Shown here piece after piece: positions 1 to 9,349 of a stretch of DNA of 64,000 nucleotides. Made by a program: the position numbers and the translations under genes. The DNA comes from Caecibacteroides pullorum (GTDB lineage: Bacteria; Bacteroidota; Bacteroidia; Bacteroidales; Bacteroidaceae). The stretch is from positions 1-64,000 of the forward strand of contig NZ_JAAZTS010000008.1 of NCBI RefSeq assembly GCF_019239235.1. Reading direction: 5' to 3'. The notes beneath the pieces were generated by a model, which was not told the DNA's origin, did not search any database, and saw only the letters and a list, made by a program, of their open reading frames with translations. The stretch's first letter is position 1, and each line of letters opens with the position of its first letter.

Positions 1-148
1 CTGCAAAGTTGCAAAATCAAGTCCGTTTCATCTCAAGAAACCACGTAATTGACTATATTTCAATAATTTCAAAGAACTATTTATCAACTTTTACGGGACA
101 GTAGTGTATATGTTTATTAGGTTATACCTAATATGTATTTCTATTACG
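1..148. other. non-coding window edge downstream of the metallophosphoesterase gene
   Basis: AT-rich sequence with no supported reading frame. It follows the 3' end of the minus-strand phosphoesterase operon. The motif ACGGGACAGTAGTG near position 93 recalls the end of some Bacteroides insertion sequences, but no partner repeat or transposase lies inside the window, so no mobile element is called. Confidence 0.3.
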
Positions 149-1246
149 TTAATTTATCACTATATCAAATTGGTCAAATGGTTTATTTCTCCATGCAAAT
201 TGGCTTGTTGTGGGTGATAATGCAAATAGTGGGGAAAATGTACGTACTGAAATCGTTTTTCCGTCTGGTTTAAATTCAAGGATACGTAGCCAGCAATCTC
301 CTCCATTCCCGTGCCATTGACCGTCAGCAGTTTGTGCATTGAACATCATTTGAATGATTGATTTTCCATTTTGATTGTTATCCATGCGTAGACTAACTTG
401 TTCGTCATAGTCTGTAATATGGCATTCATGTCCACATATAACCAATCTGATGTTAGTTGAAGGATAAACAAGTTTCTGCCAGACTGCTTCTGGATAATTC
501 GCCGGGCGCATAGGATAATAATCTTCACTGATGAACCGTTCGCCTTTGTAATCTAAAAATGAGTGTGTCAATAAAATGACTTTATGTTTTTCATATTGCG
601 GGCTATTTACGATTTTTTTTGCCCATGCAATAGCTTCGTCTCGTGGTGAAAACTCCAATGAAATGATCAATAATTTTCCCCACGTATCTGTTGTGAGCTC
701 ATACGCAGCATTTTCTAATGTAGGAATTCCCTTGTAATTGTTTCCTATGGCTACAAGTGTTTTTTTCCAACAACTGTTTCTTTCAGCGGGAAAATATTCG
801 TGAAAGTATGTACGACGGACTTCTGATGATTTGTAACCATAATCGTGATTACCGGTACAAAGGATATAAGGAATCTTATTGTCTAACCGGCAGAAAGCGT
901 TTGAAACGGCTTGCCATTGTTCTTGGCTGGTTTGATCGCCATTTACATAATCCGGCACTGCGATATCATTTTGTTCCACTAAATCGCCGGTACATAGTAC
1001 GCCTTGAATATTTAGCGTATCCAGGTTATTGGCGATCCAGGCAGTTTGCAATTCAAACAAAGGTTGGTTTGCGGCAAACTTGATATAACTTTGTGGGTCT
1101 GGTATTACAATCATGGAAAAAGATTTTTTATCCTCCAATTTGGCATTGACCGGGTATATCTGTGAAAAAGCTGTGTATGCATGTATAATAATGGTACATG
1201 TTAGCAGAAATCTTCTGTATTTTATGATAGAATGCTTAAATGACAT
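149..1246 (-). CDS. secreted calcineurin-like metallophosphoesterase
   Basis: A 365-residue exported phosphoesterase. A hydrophobic signal peptide ends near residue 29 (...AFSQ). The binuclear metal-centre motifs of the calcineurin-like family follow in order: D-P-Q near residue 50, GDLVEQND near 87, GNHDYGY near 132, a lone His in LLTHSF near 226, and GHEC near 272. Such enzymes hydrolyse phosphomono- or phosphodiesters with two divalent metals, here presumably in the periplasm or at the surface. The gene starts 6 bp after the stop of the EEP gene and is the last gene of the SusC-SusD-EEP-phosphoesterase operon. That placement suggests it removes phosphate from whatever SusC/SusD imports. 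The substrate cannot be read from sequence; the family assignment is firm. Confidence 0.85.
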   Translation of the reverse strand: MSFKHSIIKYRRFLLTCTIIIHAYTAFSQIYPVNAKLEDKKSFSMIVIPDPQSYIKFAANQPLFELQTAWIANNLDTLNIQGVLCTGDLVEQNDIAVPDYVNGDQTSQEQWQAVSNAFCRLDNKIPYILCTGNHDYGYKSSEVRRTYFHEYFPAERNSCWKKTLVAIGNNYKGIPTLENAAYELTTDTWGKLLIISLEFSPRDEAIAWAKKIVNSPQYEKHKVILLTHSFLDYKGERFISEDYYPMRPANYPEAVWQKLVYPSTNIRLVICGHECHITDYDEQVSLRMDNNQNGKSIIQMMFNAQTADGQWHGNGGDCWLRILEFKPDGKTISVRTFSPLFALSPTTSQFAWRNKPFDQFDIVIN

Positions 1247-1252
1247 AAGATA

Positions 1253-4090
1253 TTATTTGTAAATCCAACGGTTTAAATGATTATTCTCGGTTTGAATTAC
1301 GATTTTATAAAATTTGGAAGGCGGAATTTGTTGATGTTTTATATTGTATTGTTCTTGTTTAGCTGGTACAGTTGCTATTTTAATCCAATTATCTTTCCCG
1401 CCATTTTTGTATTGATTGTCGGTAGCTATGTAAATATTTACTTGTGCTTTGGCATTTAAACATTTCCAAGACAAAATAATATCGTTATCATGTGGTAATG
1501 TTTTCATTTGTGAAATGTCTATAGGGCCAATAAATGGAATTCCGTCTTGTTCCCATAAAACGTCTCGAGGTACTTCAAAGTCCATAAAACGGCAAATGGA
1601 GGGTGTTATATCAGTAATAGAAAGTACTCCCTTGCGGAAATGCTCGTTTACTTGCTGATTGGTAGCAATCCAAGTGGTCCTCTCTCGTTCAGATTGTCCT
1701 CCATGGCCATATCCACTTTCAGTTCTTCCATGGTCTGTAGTAACTACTACCATCCATTCTTCATCGAAGTATTTTTCTCTGTATTGGACTGCCTGCCAAA
1801 TTCTTTCGATTTGTAAGTCTGCTTTTTGTGTGTATTCATCGAAGAATGAACCATTTCCTTCTATATGTCCGGCATCATCCGTATACCACAGATACACCCA
1901 GCTTAAATCTGGGGCATCGTTTCGTATTCCTTGGGCAGCTTGTTTACTGACATGTTCGTCAATATCGAAAATGTGTAGTTCTTTGTCTTTTTGAGGAAAG
2001 CGTAATGTATCTAAATCAAAACCATCACATACATAATCAATTTTTAAATGTCCAGTTTCTTTCTTTCCTTCTCCCAACAGTTTAAAAGTTGTCAGGACTG
2101 CAGAATGATCAGATGCCCAAATGTCATCAATCTCAGGCGCAGTCTGTATTATCTTTGAATGAATTGCCTTAATATTTTTCGCCTTGTAATAAATGAAATC
2201 AATACGGCTGAAATCTAGTTGCCCATATATACCGGCAAAAGTTCCTTCTGGCCGTTTTAGTTCGTCGGGGTGTGTTTCTCGAAAGCTATCTTTATATCCT
2301 CTCTCTAGTAGAAATCTGGATGTTGGGAATGCTACAGGACCATAGCCTCCATGTAAATGTGCTGTTCTTGAGGTCCAATCTAAATGGCTACAAGAATTAA
2401 AGTCACCGCCTAAGATTACAGGTATGTCTTGTTCTTTTAAAATGGGAGCTAAATCTTCATCGAGCATGCGTCGGGTATCAGCCATAGGACGGATGGAATC
2501 TTCTGCAATCCATACTTTGGGGTTATGACTATTGTCTGGGAAACTGCCAGTATAGTCTGGGTTATATGAGTAACGTACCCAACAGTCGTCTACCAATAAA
2601 GAACGATTTTTAGTGAGGTGTACTATAGCTGGATTAGAACAAAAAGTATTACCAGTCTTTTGCTTTTCTAGAGGGTATCGACTGAATAATGCTAAATTGT
2701 CTTGAGATGACGGGGTTTGTAAGTGATATTGTAGGGATTTTGCAATCTCTTCTTGAAAACCGTATCCTTCTTGCATAGTTACAATGTCAGCTTTTGTAAC
2801 TTTGATTAATTCGATAATACGTCTATGACCTTGGATAGGAACATGACGGCCACCGTGCCAGATATTCCATTGTAATATTCTAAATACGTCGGGATTATTT
2901 GATGAATTTTTTGTAATATGCTGGAATATATATGGCTCTTTTTTTGTAGGAATAATGTTCTTACCAGATAATAAAATAGAAGGTATTGTAACGCGTATTC
3001 GGTTATTTAATCGGGCATTATTTTTGATGTCTGCTGTTACCAATATATAATTAGCACCATCCTTTAGTTTTATCTGTTTCTCCGTGGATAGGTTTATATC
3101 AATTTGTTTTTTGGGGGTAGATGTATACAATAAATCTCGTTGTGAACTTCGAGCAGTCTGTCCGGCATAATATACATGGATGGAGGATAAATCAGACAGT
3201 CGGTCCGTGTCTGATAGGTCTAATGAAATTTTTTCTAATAGAAGAGGTTCTTCCTTCCCTTGTACTATAATACGTAGTTTCATCAATTGATGTCCTAAGC
3301 TTCCACGATCTGCATCCCATTCATTTTCAATGCTAATTGCATTGAAAAGTTGTTGCTTGAAGATATTGTTTGCAAATTTATCATTGTTGTTTGGAATCGT
3401 GTATGCCAGTTCTTCTTTTCCTGCATAATCTATCCTCCCATTTCTCAAGTGATAAGAATGGTAACCACTTCCTGTCCAATTTAAGGCTGTATCGTCTATT
3501 CCTGCATCAAAGTTATAATACGCCACTAAATTATTGAAAGCAGTATGCGACGGAGTTAAAGGTTTATTCATCCATTGTTGCAATGTGTTTTCTGATAAAG
3601 CAGCACTCCATATGCGTACTTCGTCTATTTCACCACCGAAAACTTCGTCTTTCGATTCACAAACTCCGATAGCCCCTGGAATAATGGTGACAACTGTATC
3701 CTTTTGGGCTTCTAATTTCCCGTCTAGATATAAGGATGTATACATTCCGTCGCAAGTTAGAGCTACATGATGCCATTGACCATCTAACCATGTCGTTACT
3801 CCGATTGCAGCTCGTGTGCTGTATAATTTCCCATGTTTGACCACTAATGGGAAATTGTCGGCTTGTCGGTAAGTGCTATATTCACCCCCTCCAAAAATGA
3901 CTTCTGTCTCCTTCCATGAGGTATCATCGCCTTTGATCCAGGCTTCCAATGTCCATGGTGCATTTAGAAAACCGATACCAGTTCGTACATTATTGTCTTT
4001 ACCGTCTAAATGAAGTGCTAAATTTTGGCTGTTTATAGTGAGAATTCCCAATAAGGAAATACACAAAGCTAAATATATTTTGTTTTTCAT
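1253..4090 (-). CDS. multidomain LamG - EEP phosphodiesterase - half alkaline-phosphatase-fold protein
   Basis: A 945-residue secreted protein with a signal peptide of about 22 residues. Domains in order: a LamG/concanavalin-like lectin fold (about 24-205); a beta-rich segment resembling the N-terminal domain of BNR neuraminidases (about 230-385); a complete EEP domain (about 400-675) with WNIWHGG, QEGYG, GGDFNS and ASDHS; then about 165 residues matching only the C-terminal half of an alkaline-phosphatase-superfamily domain (YTDDAGH, TTDHGRT, GHGGQ); and a possible Fn3-like end (about 865-945). The N-terminal half of the phosphatase domain, which would carry the first metal-binding Asp and the Thr/Ser nucleophile, is absent. 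The EEP domain looks catalytically intact and probably cleaves a phosphodiester. The gene lies 125 bp after the SusD gene, behind a hairpin, and 6 bp before the metallophosphoesterase gene. Confidence 0.8.
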   Translation of the reverse strand: MKNKIYLALCISLLGILTINSQNLALHLDGKDNNVRTGIGFLNAPWTLEAWIKGDDTSWKETEVIFGGGEYSTYRQADNFPLVVKHGKLYSTRAAIGVTTWLDGQWHHVALTCDGMYTSLYLDGKLEAQKDTVVTIIPGAIGVCESKDEVFGGEIDEVRIWSAALSENTLQQWMNKPLTPSHTAFNNLVAYYNFDAGIDDTALNWTGSGYHSYHLRNGRIDYAGKEELAYTIPNNNDKFANNIFKQQLFNAISIENEWDADRGSLGHQLMKLRIIVQGKEEPLLLEKISLDLSDTDRLSDLSSIHVYYAGQTARSSQRDLLYTSTPKKQIDINLSTEKQIKLKDGANYILVTADIKNNARLNNRIRVTIPSILLSGKNIIPTKKEPYIFQHITKNSSNNPDVFRILQWNIWHGGRHVPIQGHRRIIELIKVTKADIVTMQEGYGFQEEIAKSLQYHLQTPSSQDNLALFSRYPLEKQKTGNTFCSNPAIVHLTKNRSLLVDDCWVRYSYNPDYTGSFPDNSHNPKVWIAEDSIRPMADTRRMLDEDLAPILKEQDIPVILGGDFNSCSHLDWTSRTAHLHGGYGPVAFPTSRFLLERGYKDSFRETHPDELKRPEGTFAGIYGQLDFSRIDFIYYKAKNIKAIHSKIIQTAPEIDDIWASDHSAVLTTFKLLGEGKKETGHLKIDYVCDGFDLDTLRFPQKDKELHIFDIDEHVSKQAAQGIRNDAPDLSWVYLWYTDDAGHIEGNGSFFDEYTQKADLQIERIWQAVQYREKYFDEEWMVVVTTDHGRTESGYGHGGQSERERTTWIATNQQVNEHFRKGVLSITDITPSICRFMDFEVPRDVLWEQDGIPFIGPIDISQMKTLPHDNDIILSWKCLNAKAQVNIYIATDNQYKNGGKDNWIKIATVPAKQEQYNIKHQQIPPSKFYKIVIQTENNHLNRWIYK

Positions 4091-4135
4091 ATTGTTTTGC
4101 AGTAGTGAGTGGTAAAAGATTTCATTGGAAAATAA

Positions 4136-4184
4136 AGGATGTGTCTAAATGTAGAATGTTGATTCTAAAAAATTGACACATCCT
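4136..4184 (-). terminator. intercistronic hairpin between the SusD and EEP genes
   Basis: The arms AGGATGTGTC (4136-4145) and GACACATCCT (4175-4184) pair perfectly, and an inner TAGAAT/ATTCTA stem nests inside. On the minus strand the stem is followed by TTTATTTT. It sits after the SusD stop and before the EEP start, so it probably attenuates expression of the two phosphoesterase genes relative to susCD. Confidence 0.6.
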
Positions 4185-4214
4185 CGTAAAATTAGTGGGT
4201 GATGGGAATAGTCT

Positions 4215-5765
4215 TTATTTTAGAAGCCACATTATATTGTTGACATCATCTACACCATTCCACTGACGTTGTAAGGCTATTTTCAGCTGTTCCTTATTGT
4301 AATTGTTTTCAGAATCGGGATATAACCAACGCATGGGAATTTTATCATTTTGCGTATTCAAGTTCGTATCCGGATTGATGGGAAAGGCTGGATAACCTGT
4401 ACGACGAAAATCATAATAGGCGTCATAAGACATGTGGAAATATCCTGCTAGATAAGTCTGCATCCATATTTGATGTAGGCGGTCAGTTATCGTTCCAGCT
4501 TCATTATAAGCTGTTTTCTCACCATGTAGATACATATCTATATCTGCATCTGTAATTTCAACTCCATTGTTATATTGTGAGGGAACGGTTGTTCGTACAA
4601 AATCAAAAGAGGCTCTGACTCCTTCATCATAATATTGTTTTGCTGATCCCTGAATCCATCCTCTTTCCGCTGCTTCAGCTAATAGGAAATTCATGTCTGC
4701 ATAGCCTAAGCGGATGCTAGGTACCCCTGTGTAAGATAGACGGTATACGTCGTTGGGGCGAGAATGCATCCGAGCTGAAATCTTAGCCATTTCTATGTCA
4801 TACTTTCCTGCAACATCTACACTTCTGTAGGCATCCCAATCACTAGGTTGGAGTAAAGTTTCTCCTTCTGGCAGATATGTTGGATCAGTCAGAGCCTGTG
4901 CAGGGGCTAAGTAATAAAAGAGACGTTTGTCTTTATATTCTTTCATTGGGTCGACAATCATGTTTGTCGCTGCGAATGTTTCTATACTTCGAGTGTATTC
5001 TTTGTGATAAGGATTTCTATTTGTCTCTAAATCCGAATATACAACTTGCAGATTGTCGTCATTACCAGAAAATAGGACACCTCCGTTTACTATTTGTGCA
5101 AATTGTTCTTTTATATTTAATTCAGGAGTATCGTCTGCTCGTTTCTGTAGCGACATTAAAACCTTTAAACGCAGAACATTAGTGGCTTTTCTCCATTTTA
5201 AAGGATCTCCATTGTAGAAGGGATCTCCATCAAATGCTTTGGTTGCTTTGCTAAAATGTTCTTCTGCCAAAGCTAAATCTGATAAGATGCCTTTGAAGAC
5301 GTCTTTTTGTTCATCATACTTAGGATAAACATATTCTTCTATATTAAGTGCTTCTGAGTAAGGTATGTCTCCTGTATCCATTGTTGCACGCCAAAAATAC
5401 CATCCTTTCATAAAGTAATATAATCCAGTATAACCATCTTTGTCTGCTTCGGTTGAGAGTTCTACCATTTTTTGTGCACTGGTTAATTTAAGTACACCTG
5501 AAAAATCTGCCTTACCAAAACGATTATATTGTTCATCATCCATTTGTTCTCCCCAAAACATCCGTTTGACTAAAAATTCATTTTTCCAATAATAGGAAGA
5601 TTTAACCATATCCAATATAATGTCGGTAGCCAACATCGATGATTGTACTTTAGTTGTTGAATCAGGATTCGTATTTAAATCGTCAAATGAGGAAGTACAT
5701 CCAGCTATCCATAGTGTTCCTGATAAAATGCAGGTAGAAACTATGTTGTTTAATGAAATTTTCAT
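4215..5765 (-). CDS. SusD/RagB-like nutrient-binding surface lipoprotein (SusD-like 2 type)
   Basis: A 516-residue lipoprotein. The signal peptide ends in a lipobox with Cys23 (WIAGC), followed by SSFDDLNTNPDS, a start typical of the SusD-like group paired with STN-type SusC proteins. The alpha-helical TPR-like body and the C-terminal region with repeated RW and W motifs fit a SusD fold. SusD proteins cap the SusC barrel on the cell surface and bind the ligand before import. The gene follows susC by 12 bp and is clearly co-transcribed with it. The neighbouring phosphoesterases suggest a phosphorylated ligand, but that is inference. Confidence 0.9.
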   Translation of the reverse strand: MKISLNNIVSTCILSGTLWIAGCTSSFDDLNTNPDSTTKVQSSMLATDIILDMVKSSYYWKNEFLVKRMFWGEQMDDEQYNRFGKADFSGVLKLTSAQKMVELSTEADKDGYTGLYYFMKGWYFWRATMDTGDIPYSEALNIEEYVYPKYDEQKDVFKGILSDLALAEEHFSKATKAFDGDPFYNGDPLKWRKATNVLRLKVLMSLQKRADDTPELNIKEQFAQIVNGGVLFSGNDDNLQVVYSDLETNRNPYHKEYTRSIETFAATNMIVDPMKEYKDKRLFYYLAPAQALTDPTYLPEGETLLQPSDWDAYRSVDVAGKYDIEMAKISARMHSRPNDVYRLSYTGVPSIRLGYADMNFLLAEAAERGWIQGSAKQYYDEGVRASFDFVRTTVPSQYNNGVEITDADIDMYLHGEKTAYNEAGTITDRLHQIWMQTYLAGYFHMSYDAYYDFRRTGYPAFPINPDTNLNTQNDKIPMRWLYPDSENNYNKEQLKIALQRQWNGVDDVNNIMWLLK

Positions 5766-5777
5766 ATGTCTGAGTTA

Positions 5778-8700
5778 TTAGAAGTTTGCTTTGATATTAA
5801 AACCAATGTAACGTTGGGAAGGAGAGTTTAAGTTTTCATAACCAGAGCTGTCTCCTCCTTTGTCTGGATCTGCATATTTATATTCTTTAGCCCATAAGAA
5901 CAGATTTTGGCCGGTCACACTGACTGAAGCAGATTTTAGTTTCATGTAGCTACACCATGATTGTGGTAAATCGTACGTAATGGATAGATTGCGTAATTTG
6001 AAAAATGTTTCATCTAGTACGTTCTGGGCACTAGGACGATTGTTAGAATCATGATATTTGCTGATATAGGTTTCATAAGATACGACGATATCGTTGGGGG
6101 CAAATACACGGGTATCTTCAATGACGTTGCCGTCTGGATCGTAAGTTACACTTCCTTCGATAACCTTGACTCCTTGGCCAATATATGTTTTGTTGCCGTT
6201 AACGACTTCTTCGTATCTCCATTTAGTATCAGTATCTTTACCGGCTCCAGTGTTCATTAGCATTTGGTGAGTCCGAGAGTATGAAATACCTCCTACACGT
6301 CCGTCAATTGTACAAGATAATGTTATGTTTTTATATTTAAGCGTATTGGTAATACCCCAAACTAAATCAGGTGTTAATTTTCCTACTTTTGTTGTAAAAT
6401 CTTGACGTATGGGAAGACCTGCTCCGTTATGTACAATGTTGCCTTCAGGGTCTCTCTCCCAATCATAGATGGCAAACCAGTCCCATGTGGCACCTTTTTT
6501 TACCCAAGGTTTCTTGGTTGAGTATTCAGGATCGATACTTTGGTAGGTGTATTGATCGTGTGCCCAGTTTGTTAAGATATCCCAGGTGAAATTTCTTGTT
6601 TTTATGGGGGTGCCTCCAACGCTAATTTCAAAACCTGAACGTAAACGAGTTTCTTTGAAATTGGTTTGTATAGCACTATAACCAGTCATAGGACTAACTC
6701 CACCGCTGATGATAAAGTCTGATTCAGCCTTTCTGTAATAAGCAAAATCTGCATATAACCTGTTCTTGAAAAAGTTGGTTGCAAATCCTGTTTCCCATAC
6801 TTCGGCTTTTTTAGGACGAACTTGTCCTCCTATCAGGGTGCTGGGGTACGAAGCTGAGGTCATACCACTCCACACGTTGGTCTCAACAGAATATACATTA
6901 TTATTTGCATAGATTGCAGCATCAGATTTGGTTACAGTCCAAGATCCACGAACTTTTAAGAAATCCCACCATGAGGGTAGATTGATGATTTCTGAAAGTA
7001 CAATGCTGCCTGATACAGATGGATAGAAGTAAGAGCGCTCGTCAGAACGGAGAGTGGAAGACCAATCATTACGCCCTGTTACATCTATGAAATAGGTGCT
7101 ATCCCATGATAAAGAAAGTTTTCCATACAGACTATTTACACGTTTTTGCTGTAGAGAACTACGACTATCAACCGGATCAACCGATGCTTTCAAGGAATAA
7201 TATCCAGGTATTGATAGGCCACCGGCTGTAGTACTTCTCATTTGGTCATATCTATAGTAATAAATGTTACCTCCCAATAAACCATCAATTGTGAATTTAC
7301 CCCATGATTTATTAGCTAATAACATGGCATCAGTATTCAAACTGAGTTCCGTGGTACGACTTAGGCCATAAAATCCATTTTTATCCCACGCATGGTTGGC
7401 ACTTTTTGCATTTCTCCATTCATTGCGCTGTGTAGACATGTCTAATCCTCCACGTATCATGGCTTTTAGCCAAGGAGTTATTTCATAACTACCTGTGACG
7501 GCTGCATTCATTAAATCTGTATCATAAGCATCAACTACTTCTTGCGATTTAAACCATGGGTTGTCATACCAACTATTGTCGTACCAGTTTTGTTGAACGT
7601 CTTCTTTGCCTTCTACCCAATAATTCCTAAAATCTCTAATGTCATACTCTGAGCTACCCCAGATTACTAAATCATAAATATAGCTTCCACTATAACCGGA
7701 ACCATTGTTGTTTGATGCTTTATGTTTGTTGTAGGTTGCTGATGCTTCAAGTTTAAATTTTTTCCAAGACATTTCGCCACCTACTGTGAAATTGGCTTTA
7801 TTCAAATCTTGATTTGGATATTGTCCTCGATTATAGATTTGTGTCATTGATGCACGGAAGGAACCATATTTCCCTTTTTGTGAAACGCTCACATTGTTGT
7901 TGGTTACAAAACTGAATTGAAGGAAATTCTTATAATTATCTTTCCCTTTTGAAACAAGTTCTTGTTCTTCCCATTCATAAGTATAAGGATTGTATAAAAT
8001 GGCGGTACGTCCAATATCTAATTTATCGCCCCATACATAGTCAATTCCATATTTCCCACTTTGTCCTCGGCTGTAAGAAGATTGTGTTTCAGGGAAAGCT
8101 AAGTAGCCAGAGAAGAACATAGTATTACTATTTATACTTATGTTCAATCCTTCAGCATCGGTTCCTTTTTTAGTCGTAATCATGATAGCACCAGAGGAAC
8201 CTCTGGCACCATATAGTGCCGAAGCTGTTGCTCCTTTTAAAACATCAATGGATTCGATATCATCTGGAGCAATATCGTCTAAGCCGATATTATCGTATGG
8301 AATACCATCAACGATGACAATCGGAGTTTCACCTCGCAGTAATATTTTGGCATTTTCATTGAATTCCGTACTGTTCTGAATATTCAAACCTGCAATTTTT
8401 CCAGTTAATGAAGAGGCTATGTCGACCCCTTTGGTAGTAGTCAATTTGTCTCCATTTACTTTCTGTACTGCATATCCCAAGGCTTTTTCTTCGCGTTTGA
8501 TACCTAATGCGGTAACTACGACTTCGTCTAGCATCTCATTATCTTCTTTCAATGTGATAGTTAGTGTTTTGCCAGGGATAGCTTTAATAGTTTCTGTTTT
8601 ATACCCAACAAATGAGACTTCTATAGATGCGTTAGCTTTTACTCCAATAGAAAATAGTCCGTTGATATCAGTAATAGCTCCATTGTTCGTTCCTGTTTCT

Positions 8701-9191
8701 TTTACAGTGGCTCCAATAATCGGCTCTCCTTTTATATCAATAACTTTTCCTTTTACGGTATTGTTTTGCTGTTGTGTACGTTGGATTGATGTTTCTATTT
8801 CTGTTGATAGGATAATCTTTTTGTCAAGCACGGTGTAGTGTACTCCTGTTCCTTCAAATACTTCATTCAGAATAGTGAATATATCACTGTTTTGTGCAGT
8901 TATGGATACACGGCGGTCTAAATCGACATGTGAGTTGTTGTAGAAGAAATCAAAATCTGATGCATTCTCTATTTGTTGGAGAATGTTGGCTACGGTTTCT
9001 TCTTCTACATTCAAGGATAGCCGGGCGTTTTGTGCGTAGCTTTCTACGGCTTGCAACATGCTAATGGAGCAGAAGAGATAAAAAATAAACAGTTTCATAA
9101 CTAAAGGAATTTTTTTCGTGAAGGTCCATAACGACCTTCCGATTTCCATGTTTTGGAAATTTCGGTTGTTTTTCATAACTTTGTAGGGCAT
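5778..9191 (-). CDS. TonB-dependent SusC-like transporter with N-terminal STN signalling domain
   Basis: A 1137-residue outer-membrane transporter. After the signal peptide (ending near YAQN) comes an STN domain (about residues 55-110; NILQQIENAS, FFYNNSH), which contacts FecR-type anti-sigma factors. Then follow a carboxypeptidase-regulatory-like domain (about 145-230), the LDEVVVTALG segment, the TonB plug (about 240-350) and a 22-strand barrel ending in F. The STN domain matches the adjacent FecR and ECF genes, so ligand binding should signal to the sigma factor and induce this operon. The start at 9191 is a little upstream of an alternative Met at 9176. No TAnnTTTG box is seen just upstream on the minus strand, consistent with an ECF-dependent promoter. 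Confidence 0.93.
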   Translation of the reverse strand: MPYKVMKNNRNFQNMEIGRSLWTFTKKIPLVMKLFIFYLFCSISMLQAVESYAQNARLSLNVEEETVANILQQIENASDFDFFYNNSHVDLDRRVSITAQNSDIFTILNEVFEGTGVHYTVLDKKIILSTEIETSIQRTQQQNNTVKGKVIDIKGEPIIGATVKETGTNNGAITDINGLFSIGVKANASIEVSFVGYKTETIKAIPGKTLTITLKEDNEMLDEVVVTALGIKREEKALGYAVQKVNGDKLTTTKGVDIASSLTGKIAGLNIQNSTEFNENAKILLRGETPIVIVDGIPYDNIGLDDIAPDDIESIDVLKGATASALYGARGSSGAIMITTKKGTDAEGLNISINSNTMFFSGYLAFPETQSSYSRGQSGKYGIDYVWGDKLDIGRTAILYNPYTYEWEEQELVSKGKDNYKNFLQFSFVTNNNVSVSQKGKYGSFRASMTQIYNRGQYPNQDLNKANFTVGGEMSWKKFKLEASATYNKHKASNNNGSGYSGSYIYDLVIWGSSEYDIRDFRNYWVEGKEDVQQNWYDNSWYDNPWFKSQEVVDAYDTDLMNAAVTGSYEITPWLKAMIRGGLDMSTQRNEWRNAKSANHAWDKNGFYGLSRTTELSLNTDAMLLANKSWGKFTIDGLLGGNIYYYRYDQMRSTTAGGLSIPGYYSLKASVDPVDSRSSLQQKRVNSLYGKLSLSWDSTYFIDVTGRNDWSSTLRSDERSYFYPSVSGSIVLSEIINLPSWWDFLKVRGSWTVTKSDAAIYANNNVYSVETNVWSGMTSASYPSTLIGGQVRPKKAEVWETGFATNFFKNRLYADFAYYRKAESDFIISGGVSPMTGYSAIQTNFKETRLRSGFEISVGGTPIKTRNFTWDILTNWAHDQYTYQSIDPEYSTKKPWVKKGATWDWFAIYDWERDPEGNIVHNGAGLPIRQDFTTKVGKLTPDLVWGITNTLKYKNITLSCTIDGRVGGISYSRTHQMLMNTGAGKDTDTKWRYEEVVNGNKTYIGQGVKVIEGSVTYDPDGNVIEDTRVFAPNDIVVSYETYISKYHDSNNRPSAQNVLDETFFKLRNLSITYDLPQSWCSYMKLKSASVSVTGQNLFLWAKEYKYADPDKGGDSSGYENLNSPSQRYIGFNIKANF

Positions 9192-9229
9192 TTAGTGAAA
9201 AAATAAAGTTCGTGTCTCATGGACTTTTC

Positions 9230-9263
9230 CATACGGAAAAATGTTGGCGCATTTTTCCGTATG
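9230..9263. terminator. 14-bp perfect hairpin between the FecR and SusC genes
   Basis: The arms CATACGGAAAAATG (9230-9243) and CATTTTTCCGTATG (9250-9263) are exact inverse complements around a 6-nt loop. The U-rich tail (TTTTTTG) is on the plus strand, although both flanking genes are on the minus strand. It may therefore stop antisense transcription, or act as a processing or stability hairpin in the fecR-susC transcript. Confidence 0.5.
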
Positions 9264-9349
9264 TTTTTTGTTGTTACGGGGCTCTGTCTTTCATGGTCAT
9301 GGTCTTTTTGTTAATGTATTAGTTTTTTAGTCACAAATGGAAATCTATA

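Noticed and set aside
1..148. Possible insertion-sequence end (ACGGGACAGTAGTG)
   Set aside because: No transposase frame and no opposite inverted repeat inside the window; based on resemblance alone.
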